A stretch of DNA of 64,000 nucleotides, taken from positions 1 through 64,000 of the forward strand of contig NZ_CADESW010000014.1 of assembly GCF_902830275.1 (NCBI RefSeq), given 5' to 3'. Shown piece after piece: positions 37,473-47,651 of the stretch. Below the pieces are notes generated by a model, which saw nothing but the letters and a program-made list of their open reading frames with translations, had not been told where the DNA came from and made no database searches. This stretch comes from Burkholderia stagnalis (GTDB lineage: Bacteria; Pseudomonadota; Gammaproteobacteria; Burkholderiales; Burkholderiaceae). The translations under genes were made by a program, and so were the position numbers. Within the stretch, counting starts at the first letter, position 1; each line of letters opens with the position of its first letter.

Positions 37473-39327
37473 CGGTATGGCTCTTCGCTTGCGCTTCCCC
37501 GTGCTGCGGTTCCTCGCGTTCCTGCTGTCATTCGCGTTCGCGCTCGGCGGCATGTCGCTCGCCCGGGCGGCGGACGATTTCCTCGATCCGTCGGTCGCGT
37601 TCAAGTTCAGCGCCAGCGAGTCGCCGGGGCAGGTCGACGTGCGCTTCAAGGTCGCGGACGGCTATTACCTGTACCGCGAGCGGTTCGCGTTCGCGGTCAA
37701 GAGCGGCCAGGCGACGCTCGGCGAGCCGCAGTTGCCGGCCGGCCATGTGAAATTCGACCAGACCTTCCAGAAGAACCTCGAGACCTACCGCGGCGAGGTC
37801 GTGATCCACGTGCCTGTCAAGCAAGCGGCCGGGCCGTTCGAGCTCGTGGTGACATCGCAAGGCTGCGCGGACGAAGGCATCTGCTATCCGCCCGCCGAGC
37901 ATGTCGTGAAAGTCAGCGGCGACGCGCTGGGTGCGGCGACCTCGACGGCGGCGCCGTCCCGCGGCGAGGCGGCGGCCGGCAGCTGGTTCGACAAGGTCAC
38001 CAGCGCCGACTACGCGCAATCCCTGCTCGAAGGCCAGGGCTTCCTCACGATCGTCGCGCTGTATTTCGTGGCGGGCGTCGTGCTGAGCCTGCTGCCCTGC
38101 TCCTATCCGATGATTCCGATCGTGTCGGCGATCATCATCGGCCAAGGCACCCGTGCGACGCACACGCGCGGTTTCGCGCTGTCGCTGACCTACGTGCTCG
38201 GCATGGCGCTCGTCTACACCGTGCTCGGCATCGCCGCGGCGCTGGTCGGGCAGAGTCTCGGGGCATGGCTGCAGAACCCGTGGGTGCTGGGCAGCTTCGG
38301 CGTGCTGTTGACGGTGTTCGCGGCATCGTTGATTTCCGGCATCGACATCGCCTTGCCGCAGCGCTGGCAAAACGGCGCGGCCAGCGCGTCGAGCGGCCGC
38401 AAGGGCGGCCACTTCGCGGCCGTTGCCGCGATGGGCGCACTGTCCGCGCTCGTCGTCGGCGCTTGCATGACGGCGCCGCTGTTCGCGGTGCTCGCGTTTA
38501 TCGCGCATACCGGCAACGCGCTGCTCGGCGGCGCGGCGTTGTTCGCGATGGGGCTGGGGCTCGGCGTGCCGCTGCTGGTCGTCGGCGTCGGCGCGGGCGC
38601 GCTGCTGCCGCGCGCGGGCATGTGGATGGACGGCGTGAAGGTGTTCTTCGGCATCGTGCTGCTTGCGGCCGCGCTGTGGATCGTCTGGCCGGTGCTCGGC
38701 GGTGCGTTCAGGATGATGCTGGCGGCGTTGTGGCTGCTCGTCGCGGCTGCCGCGCTTGGCCTGTTCTCGCCGCATGCGGGCGCACCGTCGATCTGGCGGC
38801 GCCTCGGGCGCGGGCTCGGCGCCGCGCTGGCGATCTGGGCGGCGACGCTGCTGGTTGGGCTCGCGGCGGGGTCGACCGACCCGGTCAAGCCGCTCGCGGT
38901 GCTCGCCGCGCGCACGACCGCATCCGTCGCGGGTTCGGCCGCCGCCGGCGCGCCGGCCACGCAGGAAGGCCCGGTATTTGCCTCGGTGGGGTCAAATGCC
39001 GAGCTCGATACGCTGCTGAAGACGGCGAGCCGGCCCGTGATGCTCGATTTCTACGCCGACTGGTGCGTGAGCTGCAAGGAGATGGAGCATCTGACCTTTA
39101 CCGATGCGCGCGTACAGGCGAGGCTGGCGCAGCTGCACCTGGTGCGCGCGGACGTCACCGCGAACAACCCGGCCGACCAGGCGCTGCTCAAGCGCTTCAA
39201 CCTGTTTGGCCCGCCCGGGATCATCTTCTTCGACCGCAACGGCAACGAAATCGTCCGCGTGGTCGGTTACCAGGCCGCCGAGACGTTCCTGCGCAGCCTC
39301 GATCGCGCGGCGGTGCCGACGGTCTGA
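37465..39327 (+). CDS. dsbD: thiol:disulfide interchange protein DsbD
   Basis: DsbD passes electrons from cytoplasmic thioredoxin across the inner membrane to periplasmic DsbC and cytochrome maturation partners. The product is 620 aa with a signal peptide ending near SLARA-AD. The N-terminal periplasmic domain has the cysteine pair in SQGCADEGICYPP. About eight membrane segments carry the catalytic cysteines in LLPCSYPMIP and GACMTAPL, and a C-terminal thioredoxin domain has DWCVSCKEM. All six redox cysteines are therefore present. The start at 37465 overlaps cutA; an in-frame ATG at 37477 is possible. A bidirectional terminator follows. Confidence 0.95.
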   Translation: MFNGMALRLRFPVLRFLAFLLSFAFALGGMSLARAADDFLDPSVAFKFSASESPGQVDVRFKVADGYYLYRERFAFAVKSGQATLGEPQLPAGHVKFDQTFQKNLETYRGEVVIHVPVKQAAGPFELVVTSQGCADEGICYPPAEHVVKVSGDALGAATSTAAPSRGEAAAGSWFDKVTSADYAQSLLEGQGFLTIVALYFVAGVVLSLLPCSYPMIPIVSAIIIGQGTRATHTRGFALSLTYVLGMALVYTVLGIAAALVGQSLGAWLQNPWVLGSFGVLLTVFAASLISGIDIALPQRWQNGAASASSGRKGGHFAAVAAMGALSALVVGACMTAPLFAVLAFIAHTGNALLGGAALFAMGLGLGVPLLVVGVGAGALLPRAGMWMDGVKVFFGIVLLAAALWIVWPVLGGAFRMMLAALWLLVAAAALGLFSPHAGAPSIWRRLGRGLGAALAIWAATLLVGLAAGSTDPVKPLAVLAARTTASVAGSAAAGAPATQEGPVFASVGSNAELDTLLKTASRPVMLDFYADWCVSCKEMEHLTFTDARVQARLAQLHLVRADVTANNPADQALLKRFNLFGPPGIIFFDRNGNEIVRVVGYQAAETFLRSLDRAAVPTV

Positions 39328-39360
39328 GCGCACGCCGGTCGCGCAACCAGCCTGCAAGAA

Positions 39361-39394
39361 AAAACGGCGACGCACCGAAGTGCGTCGCCGTTTT
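39361..39394. terminator. bidirectional terminator between dsbD and hemB
   Basis: A perfect 15 bp stem (AAAACGGCGACGCAC/GTGCGTCGCCGTTTT) with loop CGAA has A-runs before and T-runs after, so it can end both the rightward dsbD and the leftward hemB transcripts. Confidence 0.92.
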
Positions 39395-39417
39395 GCTTTG
39401 CGCGCAGGGGGCGCGGA

Positions 39418-40449
<1,032 letters not shown>

Positions 40450-40493
40450 TTACGGAACCCTTAGGTTATTTTCTGGAGCGTTGGTATATGATA

Positions 40494-40604
40494 GCGATCG
40501 AGTGTCGCGCCTGGCGCGATGCTCCCCGCTTCTCCTCCCTGAGCGGGTGCCTGTCGTTATTCGATTAGGCTGTTTGACCCGCCGTTAAACGGCGGGTTTT
40601 TTTA
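40494..40604 (+). ncRNA. candidate small RNA between hemB and engB
   Basis: A TATGAT box at 40487-40492 is followed by about 110 nt that fold as a three-way junction. Helix 1 pairs ATCGA (40497-40501) with TCGAT (40561-40565). Helix 2 is TCGCGC/GCGCGA (40505-40519). Helix 3 is CCCGCT/AGCGGG (40525-40547) with the loop TCTCCTCCCTG. A rho-independent terminator (40577-40604) has its T-run only on the + strand, opposite to both neighbours, so a rightward transcript must end here. The loop is complementary to Shine-Dalgarno sequences. From memory, an RNA motif named after hemB has been reported in Burkholderia; I cannot confirm it is this one. No -35 box is obvious. Confidence 0.65.
40577..40604 (+). 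terminator. terminator of the candidate small RNA
   Basis: ACCCGCCGT and ACGGCGGGT form a stem over a TAA loop, followed by seven T on the + strand. Read on the minus strand no T-run follows, so it does not serve engB. Confidence 0.88.
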
Positions 40605-40668
40605 TGAGCCGGCCGAATCGCAGGCGCCGTCAGGTGCGCGCCGCCGATCCCGGCCGCGCGTTGCCCGA

Positions 40669-41328
40669 TCATTTTGCTACAGGCTCGTCTTTCGCGTCGG
40701 CGACGGACGGCCGCACCCAGCTCTCGATCAGCGCATGGGCCTCGTCGAGCCCCGTGCGCTTGAGCGCCGAGAACAGCTGGACGGTCAGCTTGCCTTCCAC
40801 GCCCGAGTCGCGATACGCATCGAGCCCCTTTTGCGTCGTCCGCAGCGCATTGATGCTTTCCTGCCGCGTCAATTTGTCGCATTTGGTCAGCAGCGTGTGG
40901 ATCGGCTTGCCGGTCGGCGCGAACCACTCGATCATGCGGCGGTCGAGGTCGGTCAGCGGGCGGCGCGAATCCATCATCAGGATCAGGCCGCAGAGCTGCG
41001 AGCGGGTCGCGAGGTAGCTCGACAGCAGCATCTCCCAGTGCGCCTTGGCGGCGCCGGGCACTTCCGCGTAGCCGTAGCCGGGCAGGTCGACGAGATTCGC
41101 GACGGGTTCGTCGGCCGGGCCGACCGAAAAATAGTTGATGTGCTGCGTGCGGCCGGGCGTCTTCGACGCGAACGCGAGCCGCTTCTGGTTGCACAGCACG
41201 TTGATCGCCGTCGATTTGCCGGCGTTCGAGCGGCCCGCGAACGCGACTTCCGGCTGCACCGTCGGCGGCAGGTCGCGCAGGTGGTTGACGGTCGTGTAGA
41301 AGCGGGCTTGATGGAGCAGAAAGGCCAT
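40669..41328 (-). CDS. engB: ribosome biogenesis GTP-binding protein EngB (YsxC/YihA)
   Basis: EngB is an essential small GTPase for large-subunit assembly. The product is 219 aa, within the usual range. GTPase motifs are clear: GRSNAGKST (G1), the TPGRTQ segment (G2), DLPGYG (G3) and TKCDKL (G4). It reads leftward. No terminator is seen on its strand before hemB, so it may read through the antisense of the candidate small RNA into hemB. Its upstream region holds a palindromic -10-like sequence shared with the divergent cytochrome gene. Confidence 0.95.
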   Translation of the reverse strand: MAFLLHQARFYTTVNHLRDLPPTVQPEVAFAGRSNAGKSTAINVLCNQKRLAFASKTPGRTQHINYFSVGPADEPVANLVDLPGYGYAEVPGAAKAHWEMLLSSYLATRSQLCGLILMMDSRRPLTDLDRRMIEWFAPTGKPIHTLLTKCDKLTRQESINALRTTQKGLDAYRDSGVEGKLTVQLFSALKRTGLDEAHALIESWVRPSVADAKDEPVAK

Positions 41329-41407
41329 GGGAACCGATGGGACGGGCGGCGCGAGCCGCTTGGTGGAGGCGGGGTAGCCCCGATAGGCGCGGGGGCTTTC
41401 AGCGCGA

Positions 41408-41419
41408 TATTGTACAATA
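41408..41419. promoter_or_regulatory. palindromic -10-like element between engB and cytochrome c4
   Basis: TATTGTACAATA is a perfect 12 bp palindrome in a GC-rich divergent intergenic region. It provides TACAAT on both strands at once, as in bidirectional promoters with overlapping -10 boxes. No good -35 is seen for either direction. Confidence 0.4.
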
Positions 41420-41542
41420 CGGCGGTTTTGCCGAAGGCCTCCGGGCGCCTGCCTCGCGCGCTAGTGCGGCTTCTGCGGTAGACTGATCGCCGTCGTTTTT
41501 TGCAGAACCTCAAATTCCCACAAGACGAAACAGGGTGTGCGA

Positions 41543-42196
41543 ATGAATCGACTGTGCAAGTCTCTGATGGTGCTTCAGGTTGCAGCAGGGTTCGTAGGTT
41601 TCGTAGCAGAGGCAAGGGCGGCGGATGCGGCAAAGCCGGATCTCGACCGCGGCAAGGCGATCGCGGCGCAAGTCTGCGCATCGTGTCACGGTGCCGACGG
41701 CAACAGCGCATCGGGCGGTTTCCCGAAGCTCGCCGGCCAGCATCCCGAGTATCTGGTCAAGCAGCTGAACGATTTCAAGGCGCAGCCGGGCGCGAAGGGG
41801 CCGGCGCGCAACAACCCCGTGATGGTCGGGTTCGCGAGCGCGTTGAGCGCGGACGACATGCGCAACGTCGCGGCGTATTACGGTTCGCAGGCGACGAAGC
41901 CCGGCACCGCGCACGTCGCGGCCACCGTGCCGCTCGGCCAGAAGATCTATCGCGGCGGCATCGCGGAGAAGGGCGTGCCGGCCTGCGCGAGCTGCCACGG
42001 GCCGACGGGGCAGGGGCTGCCGATCCAGTATCCGCGCCTGTCCGGGCAATGGTCGGATTACACCGTCGCCCAGTTGACGGCGTTCCAGCAGGGAGCGGGC
42101 GCCCGCAACAACAACGAGGCGATGCATCAGATCGCGGTGCGTCTGTCGGACAGCGAGATCAAGGCCGTGGCGGACTACATCGCCGGGCTGCGCTGA
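41543..42196 (+). CDS. diheme cytochrome c4
   Basis: A periplasmic electron carrier, probably delivering electrons to a terminal oxidase. The product is 217 aa. A signal peptide ends near VAEARA-AD, and two c-type heme sites are VCASCH and ACASCH, about 100 residues apart, one per half. Candidate axial methionines are in NPVMVGF and NNNEAMHQI. I used the ATG at 41543; an in-frame GTG lies six bases earlier. The ResB/CcsB heme attachment genes follow after a terminator, which fits a shared function. I recognise the family but not a secure gene symbol. Confidence 0.92.
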   Translation: MNRLCKSLMVLQVAAGFVGFVAEARAADAAKPDLDRGKAIAAQVCASCHGADGNSASGGFPKLAGQHPEYLVKQLNDFKAQPGAKGPARNNPVMVGFASALSADDMRNVAAYYGSQATKPGTAHVAATVPLGQKIYRGGIAEKGVPACASCHGPTGQGLPIQYPRLSGQWSDYTVAQLTAFQQGAGARNNNEAMHQIAVRLSDSEIKAVADYIAGLR

Positions 42197-42253
42197 GCGC
42201 CAGTCGCGAACGGAGTGACCGGGCGCCCGCAGGGCGGCCGGAGTCAGAACAAG

Positions 42254-42297
42254 AAAAGGGTGGGGCGCCGCAGCGTTGCGGCCGCCCGCCCTTTTTT
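42254..42297 (+). terminator. terminator after the cytochrome gene
   Basis: AAAAGGGTGGG..GCCGCA pairs with TGCGGC..CCCGCCCTTTT with a short internal mismatch, over a loop of about four bases, and ends in TTTTTT. It lies 58 nt after the cytochrome stop and 20 nt before resB, so it would set cytochrome expression above that of resB. Confidence 0.82.
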
Positions 42298-42316
42298 GTT
42301 GTCAGTCGGAGTTTGA

Positions 42317-44527
42317 ATGAGCGTTACCACGTCGGGGTTGCAGTTGAAGTCGGGCCAGGGCGCCACGAAGCGCGCGGTCGAGCTGTTGAGCTCGATGCGT
42401 TTCGCGATCGCGTTGCTGGTGGTGTTGTCGATCGCGAGCATCGTCGGCACCGTCCTGACCCAGGATGACCCGTATCCGAATTACGTGAACCAGTTCGGGC
42501 CGTTCTGGGCCGACATCTTCCGCGCGCTCGGCCTGTACAACGTGTACAGCGCTTGGTGGTTCATGCTGATCCTGATCTTCCTCGTGGTGTCGATCTCGCT
42601 GTGCGTGATCCGCAATGCGCCGAAGATGCTCGCCGACGCGAAGAGCTGGAAGGACAAGGTCCGCGAAGGCAGCCTGCGCGCGTTCCATCACAAGGCCGAA
42701 TATTCCGCGGGCGGCACGCGCGCGGCGGCCACCGCGACGCTCGCCGCGTTCGTCACGAAGGCCGGCTACAAGCACGTCGTGCGCGAGACCGACGGCGCGA
42801 CGCTGATTTCCGCGAAGCGCGGCGCGCTGACGAAGTTCGGCTATATCTCCGCGCACCTCGCGATCGTCGTGATCTGCGTCGGCGGCCTGCTCGACAGCAA
42901 CCTGCCGATCAAATTCCAGATGTGGATGTTCGGCAAGAGCCCCGTCAACACGAGCGCGACGATCAGCGAAATCTCGCCCGACCATCGCCTGTCCGCGTCG
43001 AACCCGACGTTCCGCGGCTACGCGTGGGTGCCGGAAGGCCAGTTCGTGTCGACCGCGATCCTCAACCAGCCGAACGGCTCGCTGATCCAGGACCTGCCGT
43101 TCTCGATCCAGCTCAACAAGTTCATCGTCGACTACTACACGACGGGCATGCCGAAGCTGTTCGCGAGCGACATCGTCGTGATCGATCGCGAGACGGGCCG
43201 GAAGATCCCGGCGCGCGTGGAGGTCAACAAGCCGTTCACGTACAAGGGCGTGTCGATCTACCAGTCGAGCTTCCAGGATGGCGGCTCGCAGATGCAGATG
43301 ACCGCCTACCCGATGACGGGCAGCACGCTGAAGCCGTTCCCGGTGCAGGGCGCGATCGGCAATTCGGTGCCGCTGCAGATGCCGGGCGCCGACGGCGAGT
43401 CGATCGAATTCTCCGATTTCCGCGCGATCAACGTCGAGAACATGGCCGACGCGAACGGCAAGCCGGACGTGCGCGGCGTCGCGAAGACCACGACGCTGAA
43501 GGAAGCGTTCGACGAGCGGCTCGGCTCGGGCGCGAAGTCGTCGAAGCCGACGCAGCTGCACAACATCGGCCCGTCGGTGCAGTACAAGGTGCGCGGCAAG
43601 GACGGCCAGGCGCGCGAGTTCAACAACTACATGCTGCCCGTCGACATGAACGGCGAGCGCGTGTTCCTCGCCGGCGTGCGCGCGAGCCCGAACGATCCGT
43701 TCCGCTATATGCGGATTCCGGCGGACAGCCAGGATTCGATCGGCGAATGGATGCGCCTGCGCGCGGCGCTCGAAGATCCGGCGGTGCGCGCGGATGCGGC
43801 CGCGCGCTTCGCGCAGCGTTCGCTGCCGGGCACCGACGCGTCGCTGCGCGGCCGCCTGCAGGACAGCGCATCGAAGGTGCTGACCCTGTTTGCGGCGAGC
43901 GACGACAGCGTCGGGCGCGGCGCGGACGGCCAGCCGGTGGGCGGCTTCCAGGCCGTCGCGACGTTCATCGACCGGTCGGTGCCGAAGGCCGAGCAGGAAA
44001 AGGCGGCCGGCCTGCTGCTGCGGATGCTCGAGGGCTCGATGTGGGAGGTCTGGCAGATCGCGCGCGCGCGCGCCGGCGAGGCGCCGCTCCAGCAGGGCGC
44101 GGAGTCGATCCGGTTCGTGCAGAATTCGATCAACGCGCTGTCCGACAGCTTCCTGTACGGTTCGCCGGTCTATCTGCAGCTCGACTCCTTCAAGCAGGTG
44201 CAAGCTTCGGTATTTCAGCTGACGCGCGCACCGGGCAAGAATCTGGTGTATCTTGGCAGCCTGCTGCTCGTTGCCGGCATCTTCGCGATGTTCTATGTGC
44301 GCGAGCGGCGCCTCTGGTTCTGGCTCAAGGACGCCGGCCCCGGCGTCGATGTGGTGATGGCGATGTCCACGGCCCGCAAGACCTTCGATTTCGAGAAAGA
44401 ATTCGTGCAGACGCGCGACGCGGCCGGCGCCGCATTGCACGCAGCACCTCGCGATGCCGCGCCCGCCGGTGCGGCGTCGGCTTCCCGCCCGCCGGCTGGC
44501 GGCGGTTCCGAGGATTCCACCCGGTAA
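42317..44527 (+). CDS. resB: cytochrome c biogenesis protein ResB
   Basis: ResB (Ccs1) with its partner CcsB/CcsA exports heme and attaches it to apocytochromes in system II maturation. The product is 736 aa. Two membrane segments lie near the N-terminus (about residues 29-47 and 75-95), a third around 180-200 (SAHLAIVVICVGGLLDS), then a large periplasmic domain, and a last segment near 645-665. The beta-proteobacterial form is this long. A terminator-like hairpin with T-run precedes it. It is followed four bases later by ccsB. Confidence 0.94.
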   Translation: MSVTTSGLQLKSGQGATKRAVELLSSMRFAIALLVVLSIASIVGTVLTQDDPYPNYVNQFGPFWADIFRALGLYNVYSAWWFMLILIFLVVSISLCVIRNAPKMLADAKSWKDKVREGSLRAFHHKAEYSAGGTRAAATATLAAFVTKAGYKHVVRETDGATLISAKRGALTKFGYISAHLAIVVICVGGLLDSNLPIKFQMWMFGKSPVNTSATISEISPDHRLSASNPTFRGYAWVPEGQFVSTAILNQPNGSLIQDLPFSIQLNKFIVDYYTTGMPKLFASDIVVIDRETGRKIPARVEVNKPFTYKGVSIYQSSFQDGGSQMQMTAYPMTGSTLKPFPVQGAIGNSVPLQMPGADGESIEFSDFRAINVENMADANGKPDVRGVAKTTTLKEAFDERLGSGAKSSKPTQLHNIGPSVQYKVRGKDGQAREFNNYMLPVDMNGERVFLAGVRASPNDPFRYMRIPADSQDSIGEWMRLRAALEDPAVRADAAARFAQRSLPGTDASLRGRLQDSASKVLTLFAASDDSVGRGADGQPVGGFQAVATFIDRSVPKAEQEKAAGLLLRMLEGSMWEVWQIARARAGEAPLQQGAESIRFVQNSINALSDSFLYGSPVYLQLDSFKQVQASVFQLTRAPGKNLVYLGSLLLVAGIFAMFYVRERRLWFWLKDAGPGVDVVMAMSTARKTFDFEKEFVQTRDAAGAALHAAPRDAAPAGAASASRPPAGGGSEDSTR

Positions 44528-44531
44528 CATC

Positions 44532-45722
44532 ATGGATCTCACTCAAGTTTCCCCGTCCCGCGACGGGTCGGCTCAGGCCCCGATTCCGGCGCCGCTGTTC
44601 GACGACCGTCCGTTCCTGGCGCGCCTGTCGCCGTTCGACTGGCTGTTCGCGCTCGCGCTCGTGCTCGGCGCAGGCTATGCGTTCGTGCACTACAGCGCGC
44701 ACATGGATTACTACGACAAGGCGGTGCTGATCGGCACCGTGCCGGCGCTCGCCGTGCTCGGCTGGCGCTGGAAGCCGGCCCGGCTGCTGATGGCGGCGAT
44801 CGCGGCGCTGTCGCTGCTGTCGATCCAGATCTACCAGGGCGACCTGGCACGCGCGGATTCGGCGTTCTTCCTCAAGTATTTCCTGTCGAGCCAGTCGGCG
44901 ATCCTGTGGATGAGCGCGCTCTTCGTGCTCGCGACGATCTTCTACTGGATCGGCACGCTGACGCGTTCGGTGACGGGCGGTGCGATCGGCCAGAAGCTCA
45001 CCTGGGTCGCGGTGCTGATGGGCTTCACCGGGTTGATGGTGCGCTGGTACGAGTCGTACCTGATCGGCGCCGACGTCGGCCATATCCCGGTGTCGAACCT
45101 GTATGAAGTGTTCGTCCTGTTCAGCCTGATCACCGCGCTGCTCTACCTGTATTACGAAGGCCACTACGGCACGCGCGCGCTCGGCGCGTTCGTGCTGCTG
45201 ATCATCAGCGCCGCGGTCGGTTTCCTGATGTGGTACTCGATCGCGCGCGACGCGCAGCAGATCCAGCCGCTCGTGCCGGCCCTGCAGAGCTGGTGGATGA
45301 AGATCCACGTGCCCGCGAACTTCATCGGCTATGGCAGCTTCGCGCTGTCGGCGATGGTGTCGGTCGCGTACCTGATGAAGGAGCGCGGCGTGCTCGCCGA
45401 TCGCCTGCCGGCGCTCGAGGTGCTCGACGACGTGATGTACAAGTCGATCGCGGTCGGCTTCGCGTTCTTCACGATCGCGACGATCCTCGGCGCGCTGTGG
45501 GCGGCCGAGGCGTGGGGCGGCTACTGGAGCTGGGATCCGAAGGAAACCTGGGCGCTGATCGTGTGGCTGAACTACGCGGCGTGGCTGCACATGCGCCTGA
45601 TGAAGGGCCTGCGCGGCACGGTCGCGGCCTGGTGGGCGCTGACGGGCCTGATCGTCACGACCTTCGCGTTCCTCGGGGTCAACATGTTCCTGTCCGGGCT
45701 GCATAGCTACGGCAAGCTGTAA
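44532..45722 (+). CDS. ccsB: c-type cytochrome biogenesis protein CcsB (CcsA/ResC type)
   Basis: The channel-like partner of ResB, a polytopic heme-handling protein. The product is 396 aa from the ATG at 44532, in frame with a much earlier non-conserved start. The tryptophan-rich heme motif is visible as WGGYWSWDPKETWALIVWL at about residues 325-345, and about eight membrane segments flank it. Conserved histidines include those in KIHVPANF and in NYAAWLHMR. It lies four bases after resB, so the two form one unit. A terminator follows. Confidence 0.94.
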   Translation: MDLTQVSPSRDGSAQAPIPAPLFDDRPFLARLSPFDWLFALALVLGAGYAFVHYSAHMDYYDKAVLIGTVPALAVLGWRWKPARLLMAAIAALSLLSIQIYQGDLARADSAFFLKYFLSSQSAILWMSALFVLATIFYWIGTLTRSVTGGAIGQKLTWVAVLMGFTGLMVRWYESYLIGADVGHIPVSNLYEVFVLFSLITALLYLYYEGHYGTRALGAFVLLIISAAVGFLMWYSIARDAQQIQPLVPALQSWWMKIHVPANFIGYGSFALSAMVSVAYLMKERGVLADRLPALEVLDDVMYKSIAVGFAFFTIATILGALWAAEAWGGYWSWDPKETWALIVWLNYAAWLHMRLMKGLRGTVAAWWALTGLIVTTFAFLGVNMFLSGLHSYGKL

Positions 45723-45748
45723 GATTTCCGACGCTCGTCCGACTCAAT

Positions 45749-45786
45749 ACCGCCGGCGCACTCGCGTGCCCGGCGGTTTTGTTTTG
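45749..45786 (+). terminator. rho-independent terminator after ccsB
   Basis: ACCGCCGG and CCGGCGGT pair, extended by GCAC/GTGC inside, with one bulged base. TTTTGTTTTG follows, 27 nt after the ccsB stop. Confidence 0.85.
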
Positions 45787-45885
45787 TAACGAGCGGGCGG
45801 CGCGTGCGACGAACGGCGCATGATGATCCGGATCGAACGCTCATGAGCGCGTGTCGGCACGCGCGCAGCAAGGAGGAACAGCAGC

Positions 45886-46881
45886 ATGTGGATCAAACGT
45901 CCTTTCCGGGGCGCATTGCGCGGCGACGACATCGCGCGCAGCGAAATCACGCCGCGCGCGGTGTTCGAGAACCGTCGGCGCGTGTTGCAGACGGCCGGCA
46001 TCGCGGCGGCGGGCGGCCTGTTGGGCGGCAGCGGCGCGGCGTTCGCCGCGTATGCGTCGCCCGACGCAAGGGCCGCGAAGCTGGCGGCGAAGACCAATCC
46101 GACATTCGTCGTGGCCGACAAGGTGACGCCGTTCAAGGACCTCACCTCCTACAACAATTTCTACGAGTTCGGCACCGACAAGGGCGACCCGGCGCAGAAC
46201 GCCGGCACGCTGCGGCCGCGCCCATGGCGCGTCAGCGTCGAGGGCGCGGTGCAGCATCCGAAGGTGTTCGACCTCGACGATTTGCTGAAGCTCGCGCCGC
46301 TCGAGGAGCGCGTCTACCGGCTGCGCTGCGTCGAGGGATGGTCGATGGTGATTCCGTGGATCGGCGTGCCGCTGGCGGAGCTGATCCGACGCGTGCAGCC
46401 GACCGGTAACGCGAAATACGTGCAGTTCGTCACGCTCGCCGACCCGTCGCAGATGCCGGGCCTGTCGACGCCGATTCTCGACTGGCCGTATGCCGAGGGC
46501 CTGCGGATGGACGAGGCGATGAATCCGCTGACGCTGCTGACGATGGGCGTCTACGGGCAGGTGCTGCCGAACCAGAACGGCGCGCCGGTGCGGATCGTCG
46601 TGCCGTGGAAGTACGGCTTCAAGAGCGCGAAGTCGCTCGTGAAGATCCGTTTCGTCGACCGTCAGCCGCCGACCAGCTGGCACACCTACGCGCCGAACGA
46701 GTACGGCTTCTACTCGAACGTCAATCCGGCCGTCGACCACCCGCGCTGGAGCCAGGCCACCGAGCGGCGCATCGGCGAGGACGGCTTCTTCACGCCGAAG
46801 CGCAAGACGCTGATGTTCAACGGCTATGGCGAGTTCGTCGCGTCGATGTATCAGGGCATGGACCTGAAGAAGAACTTCTGA
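45886..46881 (+). CDS. msrP: protein-methionine-sulfoxide reductase catalytic subunit MsrP
   Basis: MsrP is a periplasmic molybdenum enzyme that repairs oxidised methionine in proteins, taking electrons from MsrQ. The product is 331 aa. A twin-arginine signal ([15 protein letters not shown], about residues 30-44) fits export with bound cofactor. The molybdenum ligand cysteine is in [25 protein letters not shown] gives an excellent ribosome binding site. msrQ follows after 19 nt, so they are an operon, isolated by terminators on both sides. Confidence 0.96.
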   Translation: MWIKRPFRGALRGDDIARSEITPRAVFENRRRVLQTAGIAAAGGLLGGSGAAFAAYASPDARAAKLAAKTNPTFVVADKVTPFKDLTSYNNFYEFGTDKGDPAQNAGTLRPRPWRVSVEGAVQHPKVFDLDDLLKLAPLEERVYRLRCVEGWSMVIPWIGVPLAELIRRVQPTGNAKYVQFVTLADPSQMPGLSTPILDWPYAEGLRMDEAMNPLTLLTMGVYGQVLPNQNGAPVRIVVPWKYGFKSAKSLVKIRFVDRQPPTSWHTYAPNEYGFYSNVNPAVDHPRWSQATERRIGEDGFFTPKRKTLMFNGYGEFVASMYQGMDLKKNF

Positions 46882-46900
46882 CGCACCGGTGAGGAACGAC

Positions 46901-47575
46901 ATGCCCCCTTCGATGCTCACGCCCGCGCGCGCCGCGGATGCCGCCGCACGGCCACCGGACAGGGTCCGCAACGCTGCGCCGCGCTGGCTCGCACCCGCCA
47001 GGGCACTGGTGTTCGCGGCCGGCCTGTATCCGCTCGCGCGCGTCGTGCTGTTCGGCCTGACCGACCGCCTCGGCGCCAATCCGATCGAATTCGTCACGCG
47101 TTCGACCGGCCTGTGGACGCTCGTGATGCTGTGCGTCACGCTCGGCGTGACGCCGCTGCGGCGGATGACCGGCGTCGCCGCGCTGCTGCGCTTGCGCCGG
47201 ATGCTCGGCCTGTTCGCGTTTTTCTACGCGACGCTGCACTTCACGACCTACCTCTGGTTCGACAAGTGGTTCGACCTGGCGGCGATCCTGAAGGACGTCG
47301 GCAAGCGGCCGTTCATCACCATCGGCTTTGCCGCGTTCGTGTTGCTGATCCCGCTCGCCGCGACTTCGCCGCGCGCGATGGTGCGCAGGCTCGGGCGCCA
47401 CTGGGCGACGCTGCATCGCACGATCTACGCGGTCGCGCTGTTCGGCGTGCTGCACTTCTGGTGGATGAAGGCCGGCAAGCACGATCTCGCGCAGCCGAAG
47501 CTGTATGCGGCGATCGTCGCGGCGCTGCTCGGCTGGCGCCTCGCCGCATGGGGATGGCGGCGCGTGCGAGGCTGA
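46901..47575 (+). CDS. msrQ: heme-binding membrane subunit MsrQ
   Basis: MsrQ is an integral membrane b-type heme protein that passes quinol electrons to MsrP. From the ATG at 46901 (GAGG six bases before) the product is 224 aa; a GTG at 46889 would add four. About six membrane segments are visible, with histidines suited to heme binding in FYATLHFTTYL, RHWATLHRTIY and VLHFWWMKAG. It has an N-terminal extension of about 30 residues rich in Ala and Pro before the first segment. Confidence 0.94.
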   Translation: MPPSMLTPARAADAAARPPDRVRNAAPRWLAPARALVFAAGLYPLARVVLFGLTDRLGANPIEFVTRSTGLWTLVMLCVTLGVTPLRRMTGVAALLRLRRMLGLFAFFYATLHFTTYLWFDKWFDLAAILKDVGKRPFITIGFAAFVLLIPLAATSPRAMVRRLGRHWATLHRTIYAVALFGVLHFWWMKAGKHDLAQPKLYAAIVAALLGWRLAAWGWRRVRG

Positions 47576-47596
47576 TGGGGCGCGCTTCGCTGCGCG

Positions 47597-47633
47597 CCAA
47601 AAAGAAAGGCGATGACCGTGTGGTCATCGCCTT
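47597..47633 (-). terminator. terminator of the lptM transcript
   Basis: AAGGCGATGACC and GGTCATCGCCTT form a perfect 12 bp stem over GTGT. On the minus strand it is followed by TTTCTTTTTGG, so it mainly ends the leftward lptM transcript, 18 nt past its stop. Confidence 0.85.
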
Positions 47634-47651
47634 CTCAGTGCGCGGCGCGGG

